Origin: Sphingobium sp. CCH11-B1 | Lineage (GTDB): Bacteria; Pseudomonadota; Alphaproteobacteria; Sphingomonadales; Sphingomonadaceae | DNA length: 64,000 bases | Direction of reading: 5' to 3' | Assembly (NCBI RefSeq): GCF_001556865.1 | Contig: NZ_LSJY01000009.1 | Span: forward strand, 1-64,000 | Notes under the pieces: model-generated | The model's database searches: none | Seen by the model: only the letters and a program-made list of their open reading frames with translations | What the model was told of the DNA's origin: nothing | Translations under genes and position numbers: made by a program | In this document: in pieces, positions 33,903 through 43,088 of the stretch | How the letters are laid out: each line of letters starts with the position of its first letter | Numbering within the stretch: position 1 is the first letter of the stretch

Positions 33903-35632
33903 CCATGGCTCCGTTGCACATGCTGGCGGCGGCGGCCGGCATAGCGCGCCTGTGGACCGACGCCGATGGCGCGGAGCAGCAAGTGAGCGACGAGAGCCTG
34001 CGCGCCATATTGAGCGCTCTGGGCTTGCCCGCCGAAGGGCCGGCGGAGATCATGGAAAGCTGGCGGCGGCTGATGGAGCGCGCCGTGCGCACGCCACGGA
34101 TGCTGACCGTCGATTGCCACATGCCCTTCCCCCTTCCCGACGGGTTCGGGGAGGCCATCCTGCTGAACGAAGCGGGCGCGGTGGTGGAACGGGATGCGCA
34201 GCGGATAGGCAGAAAGGGCATAGCGAAGCCCGGCTATTACCGGCTGGCGGCGGGCGATGCGGCCTGCACGATCGCGGTCGCGCCCCAACGGTGCCGCCAG
34301 TTGAAAGGCCGCTGCTGGGGCGTCGCCGTCCAGATACCGTCGCTGCGCGGATCCGGCGATTTTGGCGACTTCGCCGATCTCGCGCGCGCTGTAACTTTGC
34401 TCGGGAAAGCCGGTGCGAATGCCGTCGCATTAAGCCCCGTCCACGCGTTGTCGATCGACGATCCCGGCCGGTTCGCGCCCTATTCCCCGTCGAGCCGCAT
34501 CGCCCTCAACGCGTTGCTGGGCGAGGCGGAAACGGACGAAAGCACGGCGCTCGATCCGCTGATCGACTGGACGCAGGCTGGACCCGCCAAGCTGGAAGCG
34601 CTGCGACGCACGTTCGATGGGGGCAGTGATTTCCCCGCGTTTCTGCAACATAATGCCCAGACCGGGCTTGATCGGGTGCAACAGGCCGCGCGGGAGGCGG
34701 GCATGGCGGTCGGTCTGATCGCCGACCTTGCGGTGGGCGTCGATCCCGGTGGCATGGAAGCGCGGAACGATCCCGACCTGTTCTTGAACGCGCTCAGCAT
34801 CGGCGCGCCGCCGGACCCGCTCGGGCCGCTCGGCCAGGATTGGGGACTGACGAGCTACAGCCCCTTCGGCCTTGCCGAAAGCGGCTTTGCGCCGTTCATC
34901 GCCATGTTGCGGGCCAACATCCCAACGGGCGGCGGCATCAGGATAGACCATGCGTTCGGCCTGCGGCGGCTCTGGGTCGTGCCCAAAGGACGGTCCGCGC
35001 GCGAAGGCGCGTATCTCGCCTATCCGTTCGACGACCTCCTGCGGATCGTGAAGCTGGAAGCGTGGCGCGCCGACGCCATCGTCATCGCGGAGGATCTCGG
35101 CACCCGGCCGCCCGGCTTCATCGACGCGCTGGAGGAAGCCGGCATCTATGGCATGGCAGTCCTGCCTTTCTCGCGCGACGAGGACGGCGCTTTCCTGCCC
35201 GCCCAAGACTATCGCGATACCGCCGTCGCCATGAGCGCGACTCATGACACAGCGACATTGGCCGGCTGGTGGACCGGGCGCGACCTTGAATGGAACCGCA
35301 AGCTCGACAGAGGCGGACAGACGGCGAAGGAGCGGGCAGAAGATCGCAAGCGGCTGTGGACCGCGATCGGCGGGGCCTTGCCGCAGCCCGCCGACGACGA
35401 TCCCGCTCCGGTGGTGGACAGGGCCATCGCTTTCCTTACGCGGACGCCCTGCCCTCTCCTGATCGTGCCGATGGAGGATCTGGCGGCTCTGGTCGAGCAG
35501 CCTAACCTGCCCGGCACGGTGAACGAACATCCCAACTGGCGAAGGCGGCTGCCCGCGCCGATGGAAGAATTGCTGAAACGCGAGGATGTCGCGCGCCGCC
35601 TTGCCCTTTTGAACGCGGAGAGGGGCGCATGA
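33899..35632 (+). CDS. malQ: 4-alpha-glucanotransferase
   Basis: 577 residues from ATG 33899, GH77. Catalytic Asp350 (GIRIDHAFGLRR), Glu398 (VIAEDLGTRP) and Asp450 (SATHDTATLAGWW) are present. It disproportionates malto-oligosaccharides, recycling short chains left by GlgX and TreZ. The upstream open frame to 33644 lies inside treZ and is not used. The N-terminal 130 residues form a variable domain often seen in proteobacterial MalQ. Confidence 0.95.
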   Translation: MTMAPLHMLAAAAGIARLWTDADGAEQQVSDESLRAILSALGLPAEGPAEIMESWRRLMERAVRTPRMLTVDCHMPFPLPDGFGEAILLNEAGAVVERDAQRIGRKGIAKPGYYRLAAGDAACTIAVAPQRCRQLKGRCWGVAVQIPSLRGSGDFGDFADLARAVTLLGKAGANAVALSPVHALSIDDPGRFAPYSPSSRIALNALLGEAETDESTALDPLIDWTQAGPAKLEALRRTFDGGSDFPAFLQHNAQTGLDRVQQAAREAGMAVGLIADLAVGVDPGGMEARNDPDLFLNALSIGAPPDPLGPLGQDWGLTSYSPFGLAESGFAPFIAMLRANIPTGGGIRIDHAFGLRRLWVVPKGRSAREGAYLAYPFDDLLRIVKLEAWRADAIVIAEDLGTRPPGFIDALEEAGIYGMAVLPFSRDEDGAFLPAQDYRDTAVAMSATHDTATLAGWWTGRDLEWNRKLDRGGQTAKERAEDRKRLWTAIGGALPQPADDDPAPVVDRAIAFLTRTPCPLLIVPMEDLAALVEQPNLPGTVNEHPNWRRRLPAPMEELLKREDVARRLALLNAERGA

Positions 35633-38019
35633 TCCCCCGCTCGACCTATCGCTTGCAACTGACGCACGCCTTTCCCTTCAGCGCCGCGCAGGCGATCCTC
35701 CCCTATCTGGCGGACCTGGGCATCAGCCATGTCTATGCCTCCCCCATCACAACCGCGCGCAAGGGATCGACCCACGGCTATGATGTGGTGGACCCCACCT
35801 GCATCAACCCGGAACTGGGCGGAGACGAGGGGTTCAGGCAGCTGGCAGCGGCCCTGCGCGCGCGCGGCATGGGCATCATCATCGACATCGTGCCCAATCA
35901 TATGGGGGTGGCCGGGGGCGAAAACCCCTATTGGAATGACGTGCTGCGACTGGGGCCGGACAGCCCCCATGCACGCTGGTTCGACATCGACTGGCGCGGG
36001 CCGCTGACCCTGCCGATCCTGGGCGCGACCCTGCCCGAAGTCGTCGCGTCCGGCGATCTCAGGCGGGAGGACGGGCATTTGATCCTCTATGGCGAGCAGG
36101 CCTTGCCGCTGCGCCCCGGATCGACCGGCGACGACCTGCACGACCTGCTTGACCGGCAGCATTATCGCCTGGTCCACTGGCGCACCGCCAATGACAGCCT
36201 CAACTGGCGGCGCTTCTTTTCGATCAACGACCTGGCCGGTTTGCGGATCGAGGATCCGGCAGTCTTCGAAGACACGCACCGCCTCTACTTCGACCTGTTT
36301 CGCGAGGGGCTGATCGACGGGGTGCGGATCGACCATGTCGACGGGCTTACCGATCCGGCAGGCTATTGCCGAACGCTGCGCGCGCGGTTCGACGCCATCA
36401 GGGGCGGCGAAGACCGCGCCTATATCGTGGTGGAGAAGATATTGGCGGCCGGTGAATCGCTGCCGGCCGATTGGGGCGTCGATGGAACCAGCGGCTATGA
36501 CTTCATGCGTGATGCGACCGCATTGCTGCACGATCCCGCCGGTGAGGCTTCACTCAAGGATCTGTGGCAATCGCTCGATCCGCCGCATGCCGATCCGGCG
36601 GCGGTGGTGACGCAGGCGCGCCGCGACATGCTGTCCTGGCAGTTCGATGCGCAGCTAGCCGCCTGCGTCGCCGCCTTCGAGGCGCTGGTCGCGGCGGAGC
36701 GGCACGCCATGCCCGCCATGCAGGCCGTCACCCCGGCGATGCTCCGCCGCGCGATCGAGCGGCTGCTCTGGGTTTTCCCCGTCTATCGCACCTATCATGA
36801 CGGGCGGTCCGCGCCCGCCGCAGACGCGGCCGCGCGCGACAAGGCATGGAAGGACGTCCAGCCACATCTGCCCCCCGGCGAGGCGCATGTCGCGCGGATG
36901 GTGCTGGATTGGCTCGGCGGCGACAAGCAGGGCGAAGCCGCCCTTGTCGCCGATGCGGTCCGGCGGTTCCAGCAGCTGTCGGCGCCGATCGCCGCCAAGG
37001 GCGTGGAAGATACCGCCTTCTATCGCTACGCGCCGCTGCTGTCGGCCAATGATGTCGGGTCCGCCCCGGAGCAGTTCGCCATTTCCATCGACAGCTTCCA
37101 CCAGCGCGCGGCCGAACGGGGCCGCCTGTTCCCCCACGCCATGCTGGCGAGCGCCACGCACGACCATAAGCGGGGCGAGGATGTGCGGGCACGGCTGGCC
37201 GTGCTGAGCGCCGTGCCGGACCTGTGGCGGGAAGCCGCGACGCGCTGGATGGATCGGGAACCCGATCTCCGCGTTCATCCGGCGGATCGCTACCAGATCC
37301 TCCAGACCCTGATCGGCATCTGGCCGCAGGACGCGAACCAGGCGCTCACCGCCGGTTTTGGCGAGAGGATCGCCGCCTGGCTGGAAAAATCGCTGCGCGA
37401 GGGGCGGTTGCGGTCGAGCTGGGAAGCGCCGGACAGCGACTATGAAGGCCGGGCGCGGCTTCTGGCGGATCGGCTTGTCCGGGCGGACGATTTCCGGCGC
37501 GAGATGTCCGCCCTGCTCGACCGCATCGCGCCTGCCGCCATGGCCAACACGCTGGCACAAACGGCGCTCAAATTCTGCGTGCCGGGCGTGCCCGACACCT
37601 ATCAGGGGTGCGAGGCGATGGACTTCAGCCTCGTCGATCCCGACAATCGCCGGCCGGTGGATTATGCCGCGCACCAGGACAGGCTTGCGGATGGGGCAGG
37701 CGATGACGGGCGCAAAATCGGGTTGGTCTCCCGGCTGGCCCGGCTGCGCAACAGGGTGCCGGCGCTGTTCGCGCACGGCAGCTATCAGCCGATCGCCGCC
37801 ACAGGCCTGCGGGCCGGCCATGTCATCGCGTTCGAGCGGCAGCATGCGGGGAAGAGGCTGGTCTGCGCCGTCGCTCTTCGCATCGGCGCGCCGTTGGTCG
37901 AACGGGGTCGGATGCCGGACGAGCAATGGTGGGGGGACACCCGCCTTGAGGACCATGACGACTTGCCCGTCGCGCGGACGTTCGCGCACGACCCCTATTT
38001 CATTAACCTATATGAATAG
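35629..38019 (+). CDS. treY: malto-oligosyltrehalose synthase
   Basis: 796 residues, GH13. TYRLQL at the start, YASPI and STHGYDVVDP near 36-56, catalytic Asp235 (GVRIDHVDGL) and Glu269 (YIVVEK), and ATHDHKRGEDVRAR further on are all TreY landmarks. It isomerises the reducing-end alpha-1,4 bond of a maltodextrin to the alpha-1,1 bond of trehalose. Last gene of the operon; glgA, glgB, glgC and glgP are not in the window. No clear terminator is seen behind it. Confidence 0.95.
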   Translation: MIPRSTYRLQLTHAFPFSAAQAILPYLADLGISHVYASPITTARKGSTHGYDVVDPTCINPELGGDEGFRQLAAALRARGMGIIIDIVPNHMGVAGGENPYWNDVLRLGPDSPHARWFDIDWRGPLTLPILGATLPEVVASGDLRREDGHLILYGEQALPLRPGSTGDDLHDLLDRQHYRLVHWRTANDSLNWRRFFSINDLAGLRIEDPAVFEDTHRLYFDLFREGLIDGVRIDHVDGLTDPAGYCRTLRARFDAIRGGEDRAYIVVEKILAAGESLPADWGVDGTSGYDFMRDATALLHDPAGEASLKDLWQSLDPPHADPAAVVTQARRDMLSWQFDAQLAACVAAFEALVAAERHAMPAMQAVTPAMLRRAIERLLWVFPVYRTYHDGRSAPAADAAARDKAWKDVQPHLPPGEAHVARMVLDWLGGDKQGEAALVADAVRRFQQLSAPIAAKGVEDTAFYRYAPLLSANDVGSAPEQFAISIDSFHQRAAERGRLFPHAMLASATHDHKRGEDVRARLAVLSAVPDLWREAATRWMDREPDLRVHPADRYQILQTLIGIWPQDANQALTAGFGERIAAWLEKSLREGRLRSSWEAPDSDYEGRARLLADRLVRADDFRREMSALLDRIAPAAMANTLAQTALKFCVPGVPDTYQGCEAMDFSLVDPDNRRPVDYAAHQDRLADGAGDDGRKIGLVSRLARLRNRVPALFAHGSYQPIAATGLRAGHVIAFERQHAGKRLVCAVALRIGAPLVERGRMPDEQWWGDTRLEDHDDLPVARTFAHDPYFINLYE

Positions 38020-38108
38020 CGGTTGAAGGGCGGGAACTTGCCCTCTTTACAGGCGTCTCCGCTTATGCGGCGGGCATGTTCGCCTGCGCTTCACGAAAGA
38101 GCGGCACG

Positions 38109-38420
38109 ATGATCGACGGTATGATGTTGGAATGGCTGGCAGCACATAGCGAGAATTTTCAGGTCCGGTGCAATCCGCATCGGGAAAGCCACACCACCAT
38201 CGCCCGCCACCTCCTGCATCGGGAGCGTCTGGGCGAGGCCCCCCAGTTCAGCGACGACGCGGCCCGTTCCGCCTGCGTCAACGGCGCGACGCTTTGGGAA
38301 GTCAGCTTTCGCCATCCCGATGGAAGGGACACGCATCTGGCAGGCCCCTCCCTCGACAACTGCCTGAAGCAGGTGCGGGCGCTATTCGGCCCGACGCTGC
38401 ACCATCCCATTGCGGCCTGA
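38109..38420 (+). CDS. conserved hypothetical protein
   Basis: 103 residues from ATG 38109, behind AAAGAGCGG. Soluble; MIDGMMLEWLAAHSENFQVRCNPHRESH start. No recognised domain. It follows treY by 90 bases and could be read from the same transcript or a separate promoter. Its last 39 bases overlap the converging gene at 38382. Confidence 0.65.
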   Translation: MIDGMMLEWLAAHSENFQVRCNPHRESHTTIARHLLHRERLGEAPQFSDDAARSACVNGATLWEVSFRHPDGRDTHLAGPSLDNCLKQVRALFGPTLHHPIAA

Positions 38421-38564
38421 CCGGGCCGGTTGGGTCCGGTCCCTGTCGATCCCGAGCCAAGCGCGGCGGCGCTCGTCGATCTGGCGGTGATACGCATCCA
38501 TGTCCGCGCTGCCGGGAAGCGCGTCGTCGGCGGGGATGGAGCGGATCGAAATCAGGGTGGCCAT
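38382..38564 (-). CDS. small hypothetical protein
   Basis: 60 residues from ATG 38564, with GGAG eight bases before it (an ATG six bases earlier is too close to the ribosome site). MATLISIRSIPADDALPGSADMDAYHRQIDERRRAWL is polar and helical; the rest is Arg-rich. A GGAAC-N16-CATT near-EcfG element lies upstream. Convergent overlap with the neighbour lowers confidence. Confidence 0.5.
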   Translation of the reverse strand: MATLISIRSIPADDALPGSADMDAYHRQIDERRRAWLGIDRDRTQPARSGRNGMVQRRAE

Positions 38565-38781
38565 GTGCATCTCTCCTTGTCGAAGGCTCAATGCGGGGCA
38601 GCGCCGGACGTTCCGGCAAACATTGACATAGGACAATATTGAGGACGTTCAGCGGCGAACGCGGCGCCCCTGCCGGCCAATTTCCATCGCCCGGTCCGGG
38701 TTCGGCCATGGGCCTGTGCCGCTCCGCCAGCGCCCGTCCTCCCTAATCGCGGGAACGGGTGGGAAGGATGGTCTGGAATAT

Positions 38782-38886
38782 TCTAGAGAGCATGATCCGT
38801 TCATATTGAACCGCGTCATGCTCTATCTTGTTTTCCGCATTTTCCGAGCCAGCGGACGATACCGTCCGCTTCGAAAATGCTCTAGA
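38782..38886. repeat. compound intergenic palindrome bounded by TCTAGA
   Basis: TCTAGA at both edges encloses two hairpins. The first has outer arms AGAGCATGA (38787-38795) and TCATGCTCT (38816-38824) around an inner GTTCA-tat-TGAAC. The second has arms GCATTTTC (38837-38844) and GAAAATGC (38873-38880) around an inner AGCGGACG/CGTCCGCT pair (38851-38858, 38863-38870). It lies in the 329-base gene-free gap between 38564 and putA and probably ends putA transcription. Similar GCATTTTC arms recur at 59913. Confidence 0.65.
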
Positions 38887-38893
38887 CGTCCGT

Positions 38894-41800
38894 TCACCCG
38901 ATCATCATCAGGCTCGCGTTGCCGCCCGCCGCAGTGGTGTTGATGGACGTCGATCGTTCCTCCAGAAGCCAGTCGAGGCAGTAGCCATGGCCATGGTCGT
39001 CGGCATGGACTGGCACGATCGGACCGGGCAGGTCGGCGACATGCTGCAGCGTCGCGACCAGCTTGGCCGCGTTCCCTTCGACAAGGGCAGCGGCATAGGG
39101 GCCAGCGGCGGTGCCGCTGAAGCGCATGGCGACCTCTGGCGGCAGGCCAGGGGGCAGCGTCATGCCCTCCAACACGCCGTGGTTGCCGGTCGCCAATATC
39201 GCCGCCATCTGCCGGAACAGCCCCTGGCGGGTCGCCGGCCACATCAGGATGCGACCGCGCGGGTGCAGCGCATAAAGGTTGCGCTCGCCGACCGGCCCCG
39301 GCAGCGTCAGTTCGACGCCCAGCGCCGACGCGTCGCCGGTGCGGCGGGCCTGCGTGGCGGCGTCGCCCTCCCCCTGCGCATCCAGCCAGTCGGCAAAGGC
39401 ATGGAGCGGCGAGCGAAGATGGCTGACGCGCTCGGCAAAGACCGGCGGCATGGTGACGAGCCGACCGAGATAGAGCGGACCGCCCGCTTTCGGCCCCGTG
39501 CCAGACAAGCCACAGCCGCCAAAGGGCTGCACGCCCACGATTGCCCCTATGACGTTGCGGTTGACGTAGATGTTGCCCACCTTCACCCGTTCGGTGACGC
39601 GCGCGACGGTTTCGTCGAGCCGCGTGTGCAGGCCGAAGGTGAGGCCATAGCCGGTGCCGTTGATCTCCTCCACCAGTGCGTCCAGCCGGTCGCGCCGGAA
39701 ACGCAGCACGTGGAGGACGGGACCGAATATCTCGCGGCTCAGGTCCGCGATGCTCTCGATCTCGATGATGGTGGGCGGCACGAAGGTTCCGTGCGCGGTT
39801 TCGGGCGGCAGCGGACTTTGCTCCACCCTTCGGCCGAGCGCCTTCATCGTCTCGACGTGACGACCGATGCCGTCCCGTGCTTCCGCCGTGATGACTGGGC
39901 CGATGTCGATGTTCAGCGCATCCGTACGGCCGATCCGCAGTTCCGCCAGCGCGCCTTTCAGCATGGCGAGCGTCCGGTCGGCCACATCCTCCTGCAGGCA
40001 CAGGATACGCAGCGCGGAGCAGCGCTGACCCGCGCTGTCGAAGGCCGAAGCGATCACGTCCGCCACCACCTGTTCGGCCAGGGCGCTGCTGTCCACGATC
40101 ATCGCGTTCTGGCCGCCGGTTTCGGCGATCAGGGGAATGGGCTTTCCGGCGGGGGACAGGCGCTTGGCAAGCTGCTTCTGGATCGACCGGGCCACTTCTG
40201 TCGACCCGGTGAACATAACCGCCGCTGTTTCCGGCGCGGCGACCAGAGCGGCCCCAATCGGACCTTCACCGGGCAGCAGTTGCAGCGCATCGGCCGGAAC
40301 ACCCGCTTCATGCAGCAGGCGCACCGCCTCCGCCGCGATCAGTGGCGTTTCCTCCGCCGGCTTCGCCAGCACGGGATTACCCGCGACCAGCGCGGCGGCG
40401 ACCTGTCCTGTGAAGATCGCCAGCGGGAAATTCCAGGGCGATATGCAGGTGACCGGGCCGAGAGCCTGCTGCTGCGGGCCGAAGGTCGTCCGCGCCTGCG
40501 CCGCATAATAGCGCAGGAAGTCTATGGCCTCGCGCACTTCGGCGATGGCGTTAGGCAGCGATTTTCCAGCTTCGCGGACGATAAGGCCAAGCAGGACCGG
40601 CATGCGAGCCTGCATCGCGTCGGCCGCGCGGTCCAGCATCGCCGCGCGTTCGGCCACGGGCGTAGTCCGCCAGGACGAGGCAGTGGCGCGGATGGCAGCG
40701 GCGCGCGCCTGCTCCGGCGATGCTTCGGTGACATGCCCGACGACATCGCGGTGGTCGGCGGGGTTCAGCACCGGCCGCGTGTTGCCTTCCCCGCCCTCCG
40801 GCGCGGCCGCCCAGCCGATGGCGGCACTGTGGCGCAGCGCTTCGCCCAGGCTGGCGAGCGTTGCTTCGTTGCTGAGGTCGAGGCCGGCCGAATTGCGGCG
40901 GTCAGGGTAGAGATTGGCGGGCAGCGCGATCTGGTCATGCTGCGCGCCGGGATGCGGCATAGCGCGCACGATATCGACCGGATCGGCCACCAGATCGGCG
41001 ATCGACACGGCCGGATCGGCAATACGGTTGACGAAGCTGCTGTTCGCGCCATTTTCCAGCAGGCGGCGGACGAGATAGGCAAGCAGCGTCTCATGCGTGC
41101 CGACCGGCGCATAGATGCGGCAGGGACGGTTCAGCCTGCCCGCGCCGACGACCTGTTCGTAGAGCGGCTCGCCCATGCCGTGCAGGCATTGAAATTCATA
41201 GTCGCCAAGGGCAAAATCCGGCCCGGCGAGGTGATAGATGGTCGCCAGCGTCTGCGCATTATGCGTCGCGAATTGCGGGAACACCGCGTCACGGGCGGCG
41301 AGCAGCTTCTGCGCGCAGGCGACATAGGCGATGTCGGTGTGCAGCTTGCGGGTATAGACCGGAAAGCCTTCCAGCCCGTCCACCTGCGCGCGCTTGATCT
41401 CTGCGTCCCAATAGGCGCCCTTGACCAGCCTGACCATGATCCGGCGCCCGGCGCGACGGGCAAGATCGACGATCCAGTCGATGACGAAGGGGCAACGCTT
41501 GCCATAGCCCTGTACCACGAAGCCGAGGCCGTTCCAGCCGGCAAGGTCGGGGTCGAGCGCCAGGCTTTCCAGCAGGTCGAGCGACAGTTCAAGCCGGTCG
41601 GCTTCCTCCGCGTCGATGTTGAAGCCGATGTCGTAGCCCTTGGACAAGACCGCCAGCCGCTTCACGGCGGGCAGCAACTCGCCCATCACCCGGTCCGCCT
41701 GCGCGCGGGCGTAGCGCGGGTGGAGCGCGGACAGCTTGATCGAAATGCCCGGCCCGGCATGGATGCCCCTGCCCGCCGACGCCTTTCCGATGGCGTGGAT

Positions 41801-42496
41801 GGCATTCTCATAATCGGCATAATAGCGCGCGGCGTCGGCAGCGGTGGTCGCCGCTTCCCCCAGCATGTCGTAGCTGTAGGAAAAGCCCCTGGCTTCCATC
41901 TCGCGCGCGCGCTTCAGCGCCTCCTTGATCGTCTCGCCCGTGACGAACTGCTCACCCATCATCCGCATGGCAAGATCGACGCCGCGCCGGATCACCGGCT
42001 CGCCCGCCCGGGCAACGAGGCGGGTGAGCGCCGCGCCAAGGCCGCGATCGTCCACGCTGCCCACCAGCTTGCCGGTGACGACCAGTCCCCATGTGGCGGC
42101 GTTCACGAACAGCGACTTGTCCCCGCCCAGATGCGATCCCCAATCACCGTCAGCGATCTTGTCGCGGATCAGCGCATCGCGCGTGTCGTTGTCGGGAATG
42201 CGGAGCAGCGCCTCGGCAAGGCACATCAGTGCCACGCCTTCCTGGCTGGAGAGCGCATATTCCTGGACCAGCCCTTCGACGCCACTGCCCTTGTGATTGA
42301 CGCGCAGCGCGGTGACGAGGGCGGTGGCCGTCGCGGCGATGGCGGCACGCACATCCTCCGGCAGCGTGGCCGCATCAATCAGGGGCGCCATCGCCTCCGC
42401 TTCCTCCCGGCGGTAAGCGGCGGTGATCGTCTCCCGAAGCGGCGTGGGCTTGCGAACGGGAGGCGCAAAAGCGGCAAATGGGGGCTGGCTGGTCAT
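38894..42496 (-). CDS. putA: bifunctional proline dehydrogenase / P5C dehydrogenase
   Basis: 1200 residues. The N-terminal FAD-dependent proline dehydrogenase barrel (about 130-480) oxidises proline to P5C; the central and C-terminal aldehyde dehydrogenase oxidises glutamate semialdehyde to glutamate, with Cys826 in SAGQRCSALRIL. A further C-terminal region makes it longer than the minimal PutA (about 1000). There is no N-terminal ribbon-helix-helix DNA-binding domain, so unlike E. coli PutA it is not a repressor; control is left to the divergent Lrp-type gene. Start ATG 42496. Confidence 0.96.
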   Translation of the reverse strand: MTSQPPFAAFAPPVRKPTPLRETITAAYRREEAEAMAPLIDAATLPEDVRAAIAATATALVTALRVNHKGSGVEGLVQEYALSSQEGVALMCLAEALLRIPDNDTRDALIRDKIADGDWGSHLGGDKSLFVNAATWGLVVTGKLVGSVDDRGLGAALTRLVARAGEPVIRRGVDLAMRMMGEQFVTGETIKEALKRAREMEARGFSYSYDMLGEAATTAADAARYYADYENAIHAIGKASAGRGIHAGPGISIKLSALHPRYARAQADRVMGELLPAVKRLAVLSKGYDIGFNIDAEEADRLELSLDLLESLALDPDLAGWNGLGFVVQGYGKRCPFVIDWIVDLARRAGRRIMVRLVKGAYWDAEIKRAQVDGLEGFPVYTRKLHTDIAYVACAQKLLAARDAVFPQFATHNAQTLATIYHLAGPDFALGDYEFQCLHGMGEPLYEQVVGAGRLNRPCRIYAPVGTHETLLAYLVRRLLENGANSSFVNRIADPAVSIADLVADPVDIVRAMPHPGAQHDQIALPANLYPDRRNSAGLDLSNEATLASLGEALRHSAAIGWAAAPEGGEGNTRPVLNPADHRDVVGHVTEASPEQARAAAIRATASSWRTTPVAERAAMLDRAADAMQARMPVLLGLIVREAGKSLPNAIAEVREAIDFLRYYAAQARTTFGPQQQALGPVTCISPWNFPLAIFTGQVAAALVAGNPVLAKPAEETPLIAAEAVRLLHEAGVPADALQLLPGEGPIGAALVAAPETAAVMFTGSTEVARSIQKQLAKRLSPAGKPIPLIAETGGQNAMIVDSSALAEQVVADVIASAFDSAGQRCSALRILCLQEDVADRTLAMLKGALAELRIGRTDALNIDIGPVITAEARDGIGRHVETMKALGRRVEQSPLPPETAHGTFVPPTIIEIESIADLSREIFGPVLHVLRFRRDRLDALVEEINGTGYGLTFGLHTRLDETVARVTERVKVGNIYVNRNVIGAIVGVQPFGGCGLSGTGPKAGGPLYLGRLVTMPPVFAERVSHLRSPLHAFADWLDAQGEGDAATQARRTGDASALGVELTLPGPVGERNLYALHPRGRILMWPATRQGLFRQMAAILATGNHGVLEGMTLPPGLPPEVAMRFSGTAAGPYAAALVEGNAAKLVATLQHVADLPGPIVPVHADDHGHGYCLDWLLEERSTSINTTAAGGNASLMMIG

Positions 42497-42594
42497 CCCG
42501 CGAGCATAGCGAAAAGACCGAAGACATATCGACTTTTGAATGACGGTTATCTAGCCAAAGTGACTTATCTTCAGCGCCGTGATAGCCAGACCAG
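42497..42594. promoter_or_regulatory. putA / Lrp divergent promoter region
   Basis: 98 bases between the two start codons, AT-richer than its surroundings (AAGACATATCGACTTTTGAATGA-type stretch). It must hold both promoters and the binding sites of the Lrp-type regulator; I do not identify a single clear operator. Confidence 0.5.
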
Positions 42595-43086
42595 ATGACA
42601 AATGATCCCGACAAGGTCGAACTGGACGATCACGACCGGCGCATCGTCGCTGCTCTGGTGGAGGATGGGCGGATGACCGTCACTGATCTCGCGGCGGCGG
42701 TCGGCCTGTCCAAGACGCCCTGCCAGGTGCGGCTGCGGCGCTTGCAGGCGAGCGGCGTCATTCGCGGCTTCCGGGCGATCGTCGATCCGGCAAAGCTCGG
42801 CATGGACCATGTCGCCTTTACGGAGGTGAAGCTCAGCGACACGCGGGAAGCCGCCCTCAACCAGTTCAATGCAGCGGTCCGGCGCATCCCCGAAGTCGAG
42901 GAATGTCATATGCTGGCGAGCAATTTCGACTATCTGCTGAAAGTGCGGACCGCCGACATCCGCCGTTACCGCGCAGTGCTGGGCGAAAAGATCAGCGCCC
43001 TGCCCCATGTCGCCAGCACATCGACATTCGTGGCGATGGAGACGGTGCTGGAAGCCGGGAGCCGGCGGACGCGGGGCGGGAAATAG
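42595..43086 (+). CDS. Lrp/AsnC-family regulator of putA
   Basis: 163 residues. N-terminal HTH (LDDHDRRIVAALVEDGRMTVTDLAAAVGLSKTPCQVRLRRLQ region, 10-50) and a C-terminal RAM ligand-binding domain (VEECHMLASNFDYLLKV). Divergent placement next to putA is the usual setting of PutR-type proline-responsive activators. Its stop is two bases from that of the converging SGNH gene. Confidence 0.9.
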   Translation: MTNDPDKVELDDHDRRIVAALVEDGRMTVTDLAAAVGLSKTPCQVRLRRLQASGVIRGFRAIVDPAKLGMDHVAFTEVKLSDTREAALNQFNAAVRRIPEVEECHMLASNFDYLLKVRTADIRRYRAVLGEKISALPHVASTSTFVAMETVLEAGSRRTRGGK

Positions 43087-43088
43087 GG

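Noticed and set aside
38828..42598. 1256-codon open frame on the + strand opposite putA
   Set aside because: It is the antisense shadow of a real high-GC gene. Its translation is rich in Arg, His, Gly and Gln with no family resemblance, while putA on the other strand has complete catalytic motifs.
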